A program made the translations under genes and the position numbers. Positions 37,657 to 46,478 of a DNA stretch of 64,000 bases are shown here, in pieces. The stretch's first letter is position 1. Every line of letters begins with the position of its first letter. The DNA comes from Desulfatibacillum sp. (lineage in GTDB: Bacteria; Desulfobacterota; Desulfobacteria; Desulfobacterales; Desulfatibacillaceae): assembly GCA_016342355.1 (NCBI GenBank), contig JAEINP010000003.1, forward strand, positions 102,181 through 166,180, in the 5' to 3' direction. The notes beneath the pieces were generated by a model, which saw only the letters and a list, made by a program, of their open reading frames with translations, searched no databases and had not been told where the DNA came from.

Positions 37657-39027
37657 TCATTCGTAAGTCTTTTCAATGACCTGGGTCTTTTTGGTGGCCC
37701 TTTCCAGTGTATTGGGCTGGAGCCACTGGATTGCCGGGTTAACTTTAAGCAGGGATTTCATTTTGTTTTTTACCTTTTCTTCCAGGCTGGGCAGGTCATC
37801 CTCGCGCATTTTGTCGGAGAATTCGATTTTCAGCTTGAGCGGCGGAACCACACGGGGGGGAGGCTCGTCCAGGACTATGCGGAAAGCGCCGGTCAGTTCC
37901 TCGGGAAATGAGTGGATGACTCCCTCAATGGCTGCGGGATACACAGGCACTCCCTTGACCTTGAGCATGTCGTCGGCCCGTCCCACAATTTTGTACCGGA
38001 GCCCGCTTTTGCCGCAGGGGCAGGGATCGGTGAACACCTGGTGAATGTCGTTGAGGGTAAAACGCATGTCGAACCACACCGCGCCTTCGGGATTGAGGGA
38101 GGTGGCGGCCATGAGCCCGGTGGCCCCGTTTTCCATGGGTACGGACTCTCCGGTGTTGGGGTCGATTAATTCGTAATAACACAGGTCGTCCGCCAGCCAG
38201 TGCATGCCCTGGTAAATGGGGTGGTCACAGGAGCACCCGTAGCCTCCACCGCCGTCAAAGACCTTGGCGCCGAACTCGGTTTCCAGCTTGTGCCGGACTT
38301 CAGGAATCCCGGCACCGGGTTCCGCGCCCAACATCAGGAGCTTAATGCCCAGGGCCTTTACGGGGACGCCCAGGACTTCGGGGCATTTTTCGATGAGGTG
38401 CAGAGCCAGAGAGGGGGTTCCCGTGAAGATGTTGACTTTGAAGAGCTGGAGGAACTGGAGGATTTTTTCCGTGCCAGCCTCTGCGCCGATAGGCACGATA
38501 GTAAGCCCGGGATAATTCTGCAGCCACAATATCTGGGGCGTACCCGCCGCGTGCATGGACAGGCCGAAACACAGGCCAATGCGGTCTCCAGGACGCATGC
38601 CCATGCGCCATGCCACCCGGTGGAAAAGAGTTTGCATTTCCCTGATTCCCGCATGAAAATTGGGGTAGGGCGTGGGAATGCCCGTGGTGCCTGAGGTGGT
38701 AGTGATGAGGTACAGGTCGTCCATGCGTTTTTGGCCGAAGAGCTCACGCATGAGGGCGTCCATGTCCAGGCCCACTTCCTCTATTACCCCCCGGAGATCA
38801 GCCTGGCCGGCCACCGGGATCGCTTTTGCGTAGTCCTCGAAAGACTGGATGTCCTCGGGTTTTACGCCCGCCTTGTCAAAGCGCTTCCTGTTAAAGGGCG
38901 TGTTTTCGTATTGCCATTTAAGAGCGACCTTGAGTTTTTCAAGCTGCATTTCCTTAATTTCCGGCGTGTTGAGCTTGGGCTCGATATCCATGTCCCAGTA
39001 TTTGCGATCTAAATTTCCCATGTCCAT
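37657..39027 (-). CDS. Phenylacetate-CoA ligase-family (PaaK-like) AMP-forming ligase
   Basis: 456 residues, AAGGGGGG before the ATG. AMP-binding P-loop LITTTSGTTGIPTPY, FDGGGGYGCSCDH, and C-terminal GRADDMLKVKGVPVYPAAIE with GRADD hinge and swinging domain match PaaK-type ligases. They activate aryl or acyl carboxylates as CoA thioesters. Together with the adjacent thiolase it suggests breakdown of a carboxylic acid; substrate unknown. Confidence 0.87.
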   Translation of the reverse strand: MDMGNLDRKYWDMDIEPKLNTPEIKEMQLEKLKVALKWQYENTPFNRKRFDKAGVKPEDIQSFEDYAKAIPVAGQADLRGVIEEVGLDMDALMRELFGQKRMDDLYLITTTSGTTGIPTPYPNFHAGIREMQTLFHRVAWRMGMRPGDRIGLCFGLSMHAAGTPQILWLQNYPGLTIVPIGAEAGTEKILQFLQLFKVNIFTGTPSLALHLIEKCPEVLGVPVKALGIKLLMLGAEPGAGIPEVRHKLETEFGAKVFDGGGGYGCSCDHPIYQGMHWLADDLCYYELIDPNTGESVPMENGATGLMAATSLNPEGAVWFDMRFTLNDIHQVFTDPCPCGKSGLRYKIVGRADDMLKVKGVPVYPAAIEGVIHSFPEELTGAFRIVLDEPPPRVVPPLKLKIEFSDKMREDDLPSLEEKVKNKMKSLLKVNPAIQWLQPNTLERATKKTQVIEKTYE

Positions 39028-39043
39028 GATAACCCCCCTTGGT

Positions 39044-40270
39044 TTAAGATTTTAATATATGATAGGCCATTGCCGCGCCGTCGATTCCCAGAATGCCGCC
39101 GCCATTTTGGGTCATGCCGATTTTGGGATTGCCCGGAACTTGCCGGGGGCCAGCGGTTCCCCTAAGCTGATTAACCACTTCGTAGACCTGGGCCAGCCCG
39201 GTAGCGCCGATGGGGTGCCCCTTGGACGCCAGTCCGCCGGAGGAATTGGTGGGCATTTTGCCTCCTAGTTCCATGTACCCCTCGTCGATCCAATTAGGCG
39301 CATCCTCGGGCGGGCATATGCCCAGCTCGATGAGGGCGATGATCTCGGAGGGGGATGTGGCGTCGTGGATTTCGATCACGTCCACGTCTTCCGGGCCGAT
39401 GCCCGCGACTTCAAAGGCCTTTTTGCCCACCCGGCGTGTGAGGGTGTCGTCCATGTCGTAACCCAGCCTGCCGCTTCCCAGGACAGAGGCTTCTATCCAA
39501 ACCGGCTTGGTGGTGAACTGGGCGGCTTTTTCCTTGCTGCATATGAGGACCGCGGCGGACCCGTCCGACACGGGCGAGCACATCATCCGGGTCAGGGGAT
39601 AGGCCACGTCGCCGGAGTTTAGCACCTGCTCCAGGGTGACTTCCTTCCTGTAATGGGCGTTGGGGTTGAGTGCGCCGTTCTTATGGGACTTGACGGCGAT
39701 CTTGGCGAAGTGCTCCTGGGTGAGTCCGTATTTCTCCATGTAACGCCTTGTGTAAAAGGCGTACATATCCATGAAGATGCTTTTGTTCGCGCCCGCTCCT
39801 TCGGAAAACACCTGGTCTTGTATGCCAAGAGTTTTCTGGAATTCCTCCATGTGTTTCTGGCCCATTTCAATATCCGTGGCTGTGCCCAGGGCCATGTAAG
39901 ACTTGAGACGGTTTTCATCATAGAGCTTTTCAAAGCCCACGGCCAAAACGCAATCAAACACGCCAGCGGCCACGGCGGTCCAGGCCAGGTTCAGGGCGGA
40001 GGACGAACTGGCGCATGCGTTTTCCACATTATACATGGGGATGCTGTCGATGCCCATGGCGCTCAGGGTCACCTGGGCCTTGATTTGCTCCTGACCGGTC
40101 ATGAGGCCGGGAGCGGCAGAGCCCACATAGGCGGCTTCGATAACTCCTGACTCGACTCCAGCGTCGGCCAGGGCCAGTTCCACAGCGCCCCGTACAAGGT
40201 CTTTGATGCCCTTTTCAGGATGCCTGCCGAACTGGGTCATTCCGGCCCCCACGATTGCAACGTCTCTCAT
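39044..40270 (-). CDS. Thiolase-family protein (SCP-x/BbsB-like)
   Basis: 408 residues from ATG 40270 (AAGGAG upstream); the frame is open further but that part overlaps another gene. Nucleophile Cys86 in NVENACASSSSA, HDATSPSEI, and GGLASKGHPIGATG are present. The C-terminal CxG motif of degradative thiolases is replaced by TQNGGG, as in SCP-x-type and benzylsuccinate-pathway thiolases. It probably cleaves or condenses a beta-ketoacyl-CoA. Confidence 0.87.
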   Translation of the reverse strand: MRDVAIVGAGMTQFGRHPEKGIKDLVRGAVELALADAGVESGVIEAAYVGSAAPGLMTGQEQIKAQVTLSAMGIDSIPMYNVENACASSSSALNLAWTAVAAGVFDCVLAVGFEKLYDENRLKSYMALGTATDIEMGQKHMEEFQKTLGIQDQVFSEGAGANKSIFMDMYAFYTRRYMEKYGLTQEHFAKIAVKSHKNGALNPNAHYRKEVTLEQVLNSGDVAYPLTRMMCSPVSDGSAAVLICSKEKAAQFTTKPVWIEASVLGSGRLGYDMDDTLTRRVGKKAFEVAGIGPEDVDVIEIHDATSPSEIIALIELGICPPEDAPNWIDEGYMELGGKMPTNSSGGLASKGHPIGATGLAQVYEVVNQLRGTAGPRQVPGNPKIGMTQNGGGILGIDGAAMAYHILKS

Positions 40271-40338
40271 GCTGAATACTCCTTGGTTAAAAGTTGGCTG
40301 TTTATTATAAGCGTCTATTATTATGTTGAATGCTGAGA

Positions 40339-41247
40339 TTACAGATCCAGGTCGAGCTGCCAGAAATACTCCTTGATGTCCTCCTTGGGCTCGTCCATCA
40401 AATGCAAACGAATCTTGGAATTGGGGCACTGGACGGCGCAAATGCCGCAGCCCATGCACATTTCCTCATTCACTTCAGCGAGACCATTTTGGTTGCTGAT
40501 GGCCTCCAGGGGACAGGCTTCGGTGCAAATCCGGCAATGGCCGCAATTTTTTTCCGATGATTCATCCACTACGGCTTTCCATCCTATGGAGCGGAAACGT
40601 TTGCGCAGGTCATCCGGGGCGATTTTTGCCAGTTTTAGGGCAGTGCAGCAACAGGGGCAGCAGAAGCAGATTTCCAGGAACCGGTGCATGTCTTCGTCCT
40701 TGATGCCCCACAAATATTGTTCGGCCTCTATCCAGAGGGATTGCCCCACCAATCCCTCCTTCACAGCCCGGTCTATATGGGCCATGCCTTCCTCCACAGT
40801 GGCCTGCCGGGCGATTCCCTTATCCACCACCGCTTTGGAACCCTGGCCAATGAATATACAACCGAAATCCTTGGGGTAATCGCTGCAATCCTGAGCTGAC
40901 CTGCAAAAGCATTTGTGCATGATGGCTATGTAGGAGGCCTCTGAAATGGCCTTTTTTATCAATTCAATGGGCATGACCACGTTTTTGGCGTTTTCCGCGA
41001 TGTCCTGGTTCAAATTGAGGGCGATGCCACTGGTAAATTTTTTATGGGAAGGCCGAACGAACATCATGCGTTCGTACAGATAGCCAAATATGGGATAATG
41101 GGCCAGATTGCCTCCTGCTAAAACTGCCTTGAAAAAGTGGATGGCCTGGGAAATCCCCTTGTCTCCGGGTTGGATGGCTGTTTTGCTCTTGAACCAGTTA
41201 TGGATTCCAAGGCCTTTTTTCTTGTGCTTGAACATATAGGGTTTCAT
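40339..41247 (-). CDS. Cys-rich [4Fe-4S] ferredoxin-like protein
   Basis: 302 residues, GGAGG nine bases upstream. A Cys-rich block (HKCFCRSAQDC near residue 111, GCIFIG, then CFCCPCCC near 194) precedes two [4Fe-4S] motifs (CGHCRICTEACPLEAI and CMGCGICAVQCP). The same block order is found at the end of the SDR fusion just upstream and, altered, in the protein at 43560. Function is unknown; an electron carrier or a metal-containing redox protein is suggested. Confidence 0.8.
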   Translation of the reverse strand: MKPYMFKHKKKGLGIHNWFKSKTAIQPGDKGISQAIHFFKAVLAGGNLAHYPIFGYLYERMMFVRPSHKKFTSGIALNLNQDIAENAKNVVMPIELIKKAISEASYIAIMHKCFCRSAQDCSDYPKDFGCIFIGQGSKAVVDKGIARQATVEEGMAHIDRAVKEGLVGQSLWIEAEQYLWGIKDEDMHRFLEICFCCPCCCTALKLAKIAPDDLRKRFRSIGWKAVVDESSEKNCGHCRICTEACPLEAISNQNGLAEVNEEMCMGCGICAVQCPNSKIRLHLMDEPKEDIKEYFWQLDLDL

Positions 41248-41318
41248 GGACGAGCCCTCCGCTTTGGCAAGGTGGGATGCTTTAAGTGAAAAAACCGTAT
41301 GGTTTCAGTGGTGGCTTA

Positions 41319-43082
41319 TTACGCGGATTTTACGTCCACGTATTGTGCGATGCGCTTTTTCACATCTTCGACCGCCGTGGGGTTGTCCAATTGAATGGTG
41401 ATGGCGTCCCGGGGGCAATACCGCTCGCACCGACCGCAATGCCTGCATTTTGCGGTGAGGACGGCTTTTCCGTTTTCTATGACAATGGCGTCAAAGCCGC
41501 AGGTTTCCAGGCACACCCCACAACCATTACATTCCTCTGTCACTGTAAGGGAAAGACCTTCCACAGGAGTCATGACGTGATCCAGTTGTTCGGGCGGTAT
41601 ATGCTTGAAATAGGTCATCATGCAGCAGCAATGGCAACAAAAGCAGACGCTCAGGAGTTTTTGCCTGTCCTTGACCAGGAAAATGTCGTTATCCACCCTG
41701 ACCTTGCCTGTCATAGGCACCAACCCGGCGGAAATGGCGCGCTCCACATGGGCGTGGGCTTCCTTTTTGGTGGCCTTGCGGCTGATTCCCTTGGGGAATT
41801 CCAGAGTAGTGTCTCCCATGAACAGGCAACCGACCTCATGGGTGTGATGCTGGCAATTCTGGGCGGAACGGCACCCGCATTTGTTCATGATGATAAGGTT
41901 GTCGGCTTCCTCGATGTAGTCGTGGATTACCTGGGGCAAAAGGACTTCGTCCACGGTTATCATGGATTCGTTCACAGGCAGGTAGCTGAAGCTGTTCTTT
42001 TGGGTATCCATCCAGGGCATGACCTTGCGAATGCCGGGGATGTTGGTCACCCTCAGGGTGTTTTTCAAAACGCTCATGGCGCCCTTGAGCAGATAGTTCC
42101 GTTTCCACAGAAAAGCCACCCAGGCCTGGGAGAATTTTTCCTCTTTGACCTTTTGATTGGCTTCCAGATAGCTTAAAAAGGTTTCCGCCGAGGTGTATTT
42201 GGGTTTCCATCCCGTGGCTTCCTTGAACTTGGCATTGCTGGAAAATATGGTATTGCTGGCAAGGACCAGCCAGCCGGAACTGGCCGGAAGCAGCCTGAAC
42301 TTGAACGCGATATCGGCGATGGGCTTTAAAAGGAAAAGAGGCATGGGGACAATTTTCACGCCAGCCATTCGGAACGTCCAATGAGAGGAAATGGCGTCGT
42401 CGGCGCCCACATTGTAAATCCCTGGCAAGTCCTGCTGAAAAGCAAGGTGCAATGCCTCGCCCAGGTCGTCCTCGTGAATATAGTGGATGTGGGAGACCGT
42501 GCCGACAGGGACAGCGGAAACCTTGCTGGCGTAAATGTCGGTAAACATGTTGTTGGTACGGGGGCCGAAAAGAAGCGCAGCGCGAATAATGGTGAAGGTG
42601 ATATCGGGGTAGGCCTTGAAAAATTCCGAGGCAAAGGCCTCCACATCCACCTTGCTCTGATTGTAATAGCTCTCCTTGTTGCGGTACGTGGGCTGCTCTT
42701 CGGTCACATAAAGGGGGATTTCCTTGTAAGCTCCGTAAACCGTGTTGCTGCTGGTGTATATCACCTTGCGCACGTTGTTTTTCACGCAGGCCTGGAAAAC
42801 GTTTTTGGAACCTTCGATATTGATATTGAAGGTTTTTTTCTTGTCCTGGATTTCGCCGACAATGAAGGCCAGATGATAAACCGTGTCCACGTCCTGTAAA
42901 ATGGACAAAATGGCCTTGCTGCGCACATCTTCCTGGTGGAATTCGACCTTGCTGTATCCCCCTTTCCATGGGGTCACATCAATACCAATGATTTTTTCCA
43001 CTTCCGGGTCAGATTGAAGTTTTGGCAGGAGCGTTGATGCAAAATAACTGTTAACGCCTGTGATTGCGACGATTCTTCCCAT
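41319..43082 (-). CDS. Fusion of an extended SDR with a Cys-rich ferredoxin module
   Basis: 587 residues, GGAGGGGAGG upstream. Residues 1-330 are an NAD-dependent epimerase/dehydratase-type SDR: glycine motif IVAITGVNSYFAST, YTSSNTVYGAYKE, active-site YYNQSKVDVEAF (YxxxK). Residues about 395-587 carry NKCGCRSAQNC, GCLFMG, CFCCHCCC and two [4Fe-4S] motifs (CNGCGVCLETC, CRHCGRCERYC). I know no characterised enzyme of this layout. It would allow direct electron flow between NAD(P)-linked carbonyl/alcohol chemistry and Fe-S clusters (inference). First gene of a sigma-54 operon. Confidence 0.85.
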   Translation of the reverse strand: MGRIVAITGVNSYFASTLLPKLQSDPEVEKIIGIDVTPWKGGYSKVEFHQEDVRSKAILSILQDVDTVYHLAFIVGEIQDKKKTFNINIEGSKNVFQACVKNNVRKVIYTSSNTVYGAYKEIPLYVTEEQPTYRNKESYYNQSKVDVEAFASEFFKAYPDITFTIIRAALLFGPRTNNMFTDIYASKVSAVPVGTVSHIHYIHEDDLGEALHLAFQQDLPGIYNVGADDAISSHWTFRMAGVKIVPMPLFLLKPIADIAFKFRLLPASSGWLVLASNTIFSSNAKFKEATGWKPKYTSAETFLSYLEANQKVKEEKFSQAWVAFLWKRNYLLKGAMSVLKNTLRVTNIPGIRKVMPWMDTQKNSFSYLPVNESMITVDEVLLPQVIHDYIEEADNLIIMNKCGCRSAQNCQHHTHEVGCLFMGDTTLEFPKGISRKATKKEAHAHVERAISAGLVPMTGKVRVDNDIFLVKDRQKLLSVCFCCHCCCMMTYFKHIPPEQLDHVMTPVEGLSLTVTEECNGCGVCLETCGFDAIVIENGKAVLTAKCRHCGRCERYCPRDAITIQLDNPTAVEDVKKRIAQYVDVKSA

Positions 43083-43124
43083 GAGTCCCCCCTCCCCTCC
43101 TCAATTAAGTTTGGCTTTTGTTAG

Positions 43125-43140
43125 AGCAAGCCCTGTGCCA
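43125..43140 (-). promoter_or_regulatory. Sigma-54 promoter of the SDR-Fe-S operon
   Basis: Reverse strand TGGCACAGGGCTTGCT: GG at 43139-43138 and GC at 43127-43126 with ten bases between. Predicted start of transcription near 43114, about 32 bp upstream of the first ATG (43082). Confidence 0.88.
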
Positions 43141-43324
43141 CTGGAAAAATTTTTCCTAAAAAGCAGGAGATAGCAGATTGGAAAGACAAAGAGGAAGAGA
43201 TACTTCCAGGGAAATAAGCAGTAATATCAGGCATTAATTACAGTCAGCCGACAAAAAAAAATGATTTCCGGCTTGCTTTTAAGGTGTGCAGGCAGATCAG
43301 GTAGGGGAGAGCTATTCGGGGACA

Positions 43325-43363
43325 ATTCACATATATAATAATTTAATTATCATATATGTGAAT
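43325..43363. promoter_or_regulatory. Long palindrome, candidate enhancer site
   Basis: ATTCACATATAT and ATATATGTGAAT form a perfect 12-bp inverted repeat with a 15-bp spacer. It is about 185 bp upstream of the sigma-54 promoter, a typical enhancer distance. A second, weaker palindrome around GTAATTAC follows (about 43364-43391). Confidence 0.6.
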
Positions 43364-43559
43364 ACATAAAGTAATTACCTTATATGTTAATTCAAATAGA
43401 CAATCAGTATGATTACGCCAAGGGACTTGCGTTCATTGCTATTTAATACCTATCGGTATTTTTTTGTCGCCGTGACGGGTATAAGATGGTATCCTTAAAC
43501 CCGGCAATAAAACAAAGGTCGTAATCATTGGATTAACCTGAAAGGGAGGAGCACGGCAT

Positions 43560-44645
43560 ATGAGCAAGGAAGTCTACAAAGAATTGTTGGGAGTGATGCA
43601 AAAGCGGGGCGGCGCATACTGCGGAATGGACATTCCCGAGTTCTTCGCCATGGTGGAAGAGCTTTTTTCTCCCGAGGAAGCTGCGGTCAATAATGCCATG
43701 CCCAGAGGGCCTTTTCAGGCCAGTGACTTGGCAAAGCAAATGGGCCGGGGGGAATCGGAGCTTGTTTCGATTCTGGAGGGCATGGCTGACAAAGGGCTAT
43801 GCGTTGCCATGAAAATGGAGGAAACCCAGTTCTATATGGCCGCCAGGTTCATGCCCGGGATTTTGGAATTCCAGTTTATGCCGGGAAAGATCACGGATAG
43901 GGCCAAACGCATCGCCCAGGTTATCTATGAGTATGAGAGGGCTTTTGACGCCAACAGCGACCCCAGGGCGTCGACCTTCCCCACGAGCCGGGTCATCACG
44001 GTGGACCGGGTAATAGAGGCCGGAAATCAAATCCACACCTATGATCAAGTGCGGTCCGTGATCGAAAAGCATGAAAATATAGCTGTCAGCGCCTGCTACT
44101 GTCGCCATGCTGCGTTATTGCGGGGAGAAGACATCCATGACATGCCTACGGACGTATGCATGCAATTTGGCGTTAACGCCCAGTTCGCCGCACAACGTTT
44201 AGGGGCCAAGATGGTGACCAAAGACGAAGCGTTGGAAGTGCTGGCCCGCGCTGAAGAGGCCGGTCTCATTCACATGACCCAGAATACGACGGATGATATT
44301 GATTTTTTATGTAATTGCGATCGCTGGCATTGCGTGGCCATGAAAGCTATCATGGCAAAGCCCAAGCCGGGCGTTTTTTTCAATTCCGGCTATGATCCCT
44401 ATTTTGATCCGGATTTATGCGTGGCCTGCGGAACCTGTATTGACCGTTGCCCCCCCGAGGCGCTTAGTATGGGAGATGATGAAGCGCCGGTCGTGGATTT
44501 TGACAAATGCTTTGGTTGCGCGGTGTGCGCCACGGGTTGCCCTTCGGAAGCCATCACCATGCATAGCAAACCGGAATTTCCCGCACCGCCTAAAGACCGC
44601 AAGGAACTTAAAGAAGCCGTGAAGGCCAGCCGCAGTTTTTCTTAA
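43560..44645 (+). CDS. [4Fe-4S] dicluster protein with Cys-rich module
   Basis: 361 residues, GGGAGGAG before the ATG. The N-terminal 90 residues look like a winged helix (FQASDLAKQMGRGESELVSILEGMADKGL). The middle holds SACYCRHAALLRGED and FLCNCDRWHC, a variant of the Cys-rich block of the two reverse genes, followed by CVACGTCIDRC and CFGCAVCATGC ferredoxin motifs. Proteins of this group are common in sulfate reducers but uncharacterised. It faces the regulator gene tail to tail. Confidence 0.78.
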   Translation: MSKEVYKELLGVMQKRGGAYCGMDIPEFFAMVEELFSPEEAAVNNAMPRGPFQASDLAKQMGRGESELVSILEGMADKGLCVAMKMEETQFYMAARFMPGILEFQFMPGKITDRAKRIAQVIYEYERAFDANSDPRASTFPTSRVITVDRVIEAGNQIHTYDQVRSVIEKHENIAVSACYCRHAALLRGEDIHDMPTDVCMQFGVNAQFAAQRLGAKMVTKDEALEVLARAEEAGLIHMTQNTTDDIDFLCNCDRWHCVAMKAIMAKPKPGVFFNSGYDPYFDPDLCVACGTCIDRCPPEALSMGDDEAPVVDFDKCFGCAVCATGCPSEAITMHSKPEFPAPPKDRKELKEAVKASRSFS

Positions 44646-44661
44646 AATGGCGGTTGATTTT

Positions 44662-46218
44662 TTACCCATAGTATTGCTTGGCGGCGCGGCCAAAGGGGAT
44701 ACCCAGTTTTTTAAGCTTGTGTCGAAGGGTCATGGCGTTAATGCCCAAAAGCTCGGCAGCTCCGCCCGGGCCGTGGATTTTTCCCCGGGTGTGATGGAGG
44801 ACTTCCTTGATATGCCGGGCCACGGTTTCGTCCAGGTTATGGGAGGTCGGGGCGGAAGTCCGCACCTGCCGGAAAGACCCTTGATTTGGATGGGTGGTTT
44901 CCAGTCCGTCAAAGGTGAGTTGCTCCCCGTTGTATAGGATCAGGGCTCGTTCCACGGCGTTTTCCAACTCCCGGACGTTTCCCGGCCACTGGTATTCCAT
45001 GAGTTTGTCTATCTGGCCCGGAGCAATGGAAGGGGGAATGCCCAGTTTCATTTCCACGGACTTTTTTTGGATGAAGTGGGATACCAGCGCGGGTATGTCC
45101 AAAATCCGTTCCCTAAGAGGGGGGATGTAAACGGGGAAGACTTTCAGCCTGAAATAAAGGTCTTCCCGGAATGTTTTGTTTTGGATCATTTCTTCCAGGT
45201 TGCGGTGGGTGGCTGCAATGACCCGAATGTCCATACTGAGGGTTTCGGCGCCGCCCACCCGTTCGATTTCCTTTTCCTGAAGGACCCTTAGCAGGCGCAC
45301 TTGGGCTTCCTTATGGAGTTCTCCCACCTCGTCCAGGAAAATGGACCCGCCGTCGGCCCGTTCGAAGCGGCCTCGTTTTCTTTCCGTAGCGCCGGTAAAG
45401 GCGCCTTTTTCGTGGCCGAACAGTTCACTGTCCATGAGAGATTCGGGAATGGCCCCGCAGTTGACGCCGATAAAAGGCTTATTGCTCCGGGGGGAAATCC
45501 GGTGCAGGGCCTTGGCGATAACCTCCTTGCCCACGCCGGTTTCGCCGATGAGCAGGACCGGGCTGTCCTGGTGAGCCACCCGCCGGATCATTTCCATGAC
45601 AGGCTTGAGCCCGGAGTCCGACCCAATGACAAAACTGCCGGAAAGCTGGTTCAACTCCTCCTGATAATACATCTGGTTGTCGGCCACGATATCCTTGAGC
45701 TTGCGTATTTCCCGTTGTTTCAGGTGGTTCGACAGGGCAATGGCGAAGGGGGTGTTCAGCATTTCCAACAGGCGCAAGTGCTCGTCCGTGAAGAGGGTGT
45801 CCTGTCCATGGATGATGGTCAGTTTTCCCAGGACCTGGTCATCAAGAAACAGGTCCATGATAACCCCGGGAAGCTCCGCCGTGTGGGAAATTTCAGCGAT
45901 GGTTTTGGTGCCTTCGTAGTCCCCCAGCCTCCTGACGCGCCATATCTTTTTGGAACGGCTACGGTAGGCTTCCATGTCTTTCTTGACTTTACGGGTATAC
46001 GGTATTTTGATGGAATTCAACTTGATCCCGTTATCAGACACTTGCACAATGGCTTCCGCCAGGTTGGCGGTGTTGTCGAAAATATTAAGGATAACCTGAT
46101 TGATGGGTATGTAATCCTTGAGGAATACAAAGCATTGCTGCAAGGCTTTCTCTATGTCAAGGGATCCGCAGATCCTCAATGTGGCTTGCCTGAAAAAAGT
46201 ATCGTCATCGCATTGCAT
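44662..46218 (-). CDS. Sigma-54-dependent activator with GAF-like sensor
   Basis: 518 residues from ATG 46218; the frame is open to 46494 but lacks homology there and would overlap the aminotransferase gene. N-terminal GAF-like sensor (about 20-170), AAA+ domain with Walker A GETGVGKE, GAFTGA in GHEKGAFTGATERKRG, Walker B GGSIFLDEVGE, and C-terminal Fis-type HTH (AAELLGINAMTLRHKLKKL). Likely regulator of the SDR-Fe-S/CoA-ligase operon that starts 1.6 kb away. Confidence 0.9.
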   Translation of the reverse strand: MQCDDDTFFRQATLRICGSLDIEKALQQCFVFLKDYIPINQVILNIFDNTANLAEAIVQVSDNGIKLNSIKIPYTRKVKKDMEAYRSRSKKIWRVRRLGDYEGTKTIAEISHTAELPGVIMDLFLDDQVLGKLTIIHGQDTLFTDEHLRLLEMLNTPFAIALSNHLKQREIRKLKDIVADNQMYYQEELNQLSGSFVIGSDSGLKPVMEMIRRVAHQDSPVLLIGETGVGKEVIAKALHRISPRSNKPFIGVNCGAIPESLMDSELFGHEKGAFTGATERKRGRFERADGGSIFLDEVGELHKEAQVRLLRVLQEKEIERVGGAETLSMDIRVIAATHRNLEEMIQNKTFREDLYFRLKVFPVYIPPLRERILDIPALVSHFIQKKSVEMKLGIPPSIAPGQIDKLMEYQWPGNVRELENAVERALILYNGEQLTFDGLETTHPNQGSFRQVRTSAPTSHNLDETVARHIKEVLHHTRGKIHGPGGAAELLGINAMTLRHKLKKLGIPFGRAAKQYYG

Positions 46219-46478
46219 GGACACGTTCTCTTTGATTGGATTGGTTTTCCTTTCCCCGTTCAGCTTGCTGCAACGGATAAGGGAACTGAGAGGCAAGCCG
46301 GGAAGGTTGTGCCATGCTACGCCAAGGAGGCCTGTTCCGTCAACCTGCAGGGCTGCCTTGCCGTGGCCCCGGGAGATTTTTCCTTGAAAAATGGCAGGGA
46401 AGCATGTAACAGGTGTATGCTTAACCCTGTTCCATGCGCAAGCATGTAACCATAACCAAACATAGAAGGAAACCAACC

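Larger units (their letters stand above)
43083..43559. other. Divergent regulatory region
   Basis: 477 bp, AT-rich, no gene. It holds a sigma-54 promoter for the reverse operon, two AT-rich palindromes, and a short terminator-like hairpin AATACC-TATC-GGTATT plus T run at 43445-43465. Confidence 0.7.
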
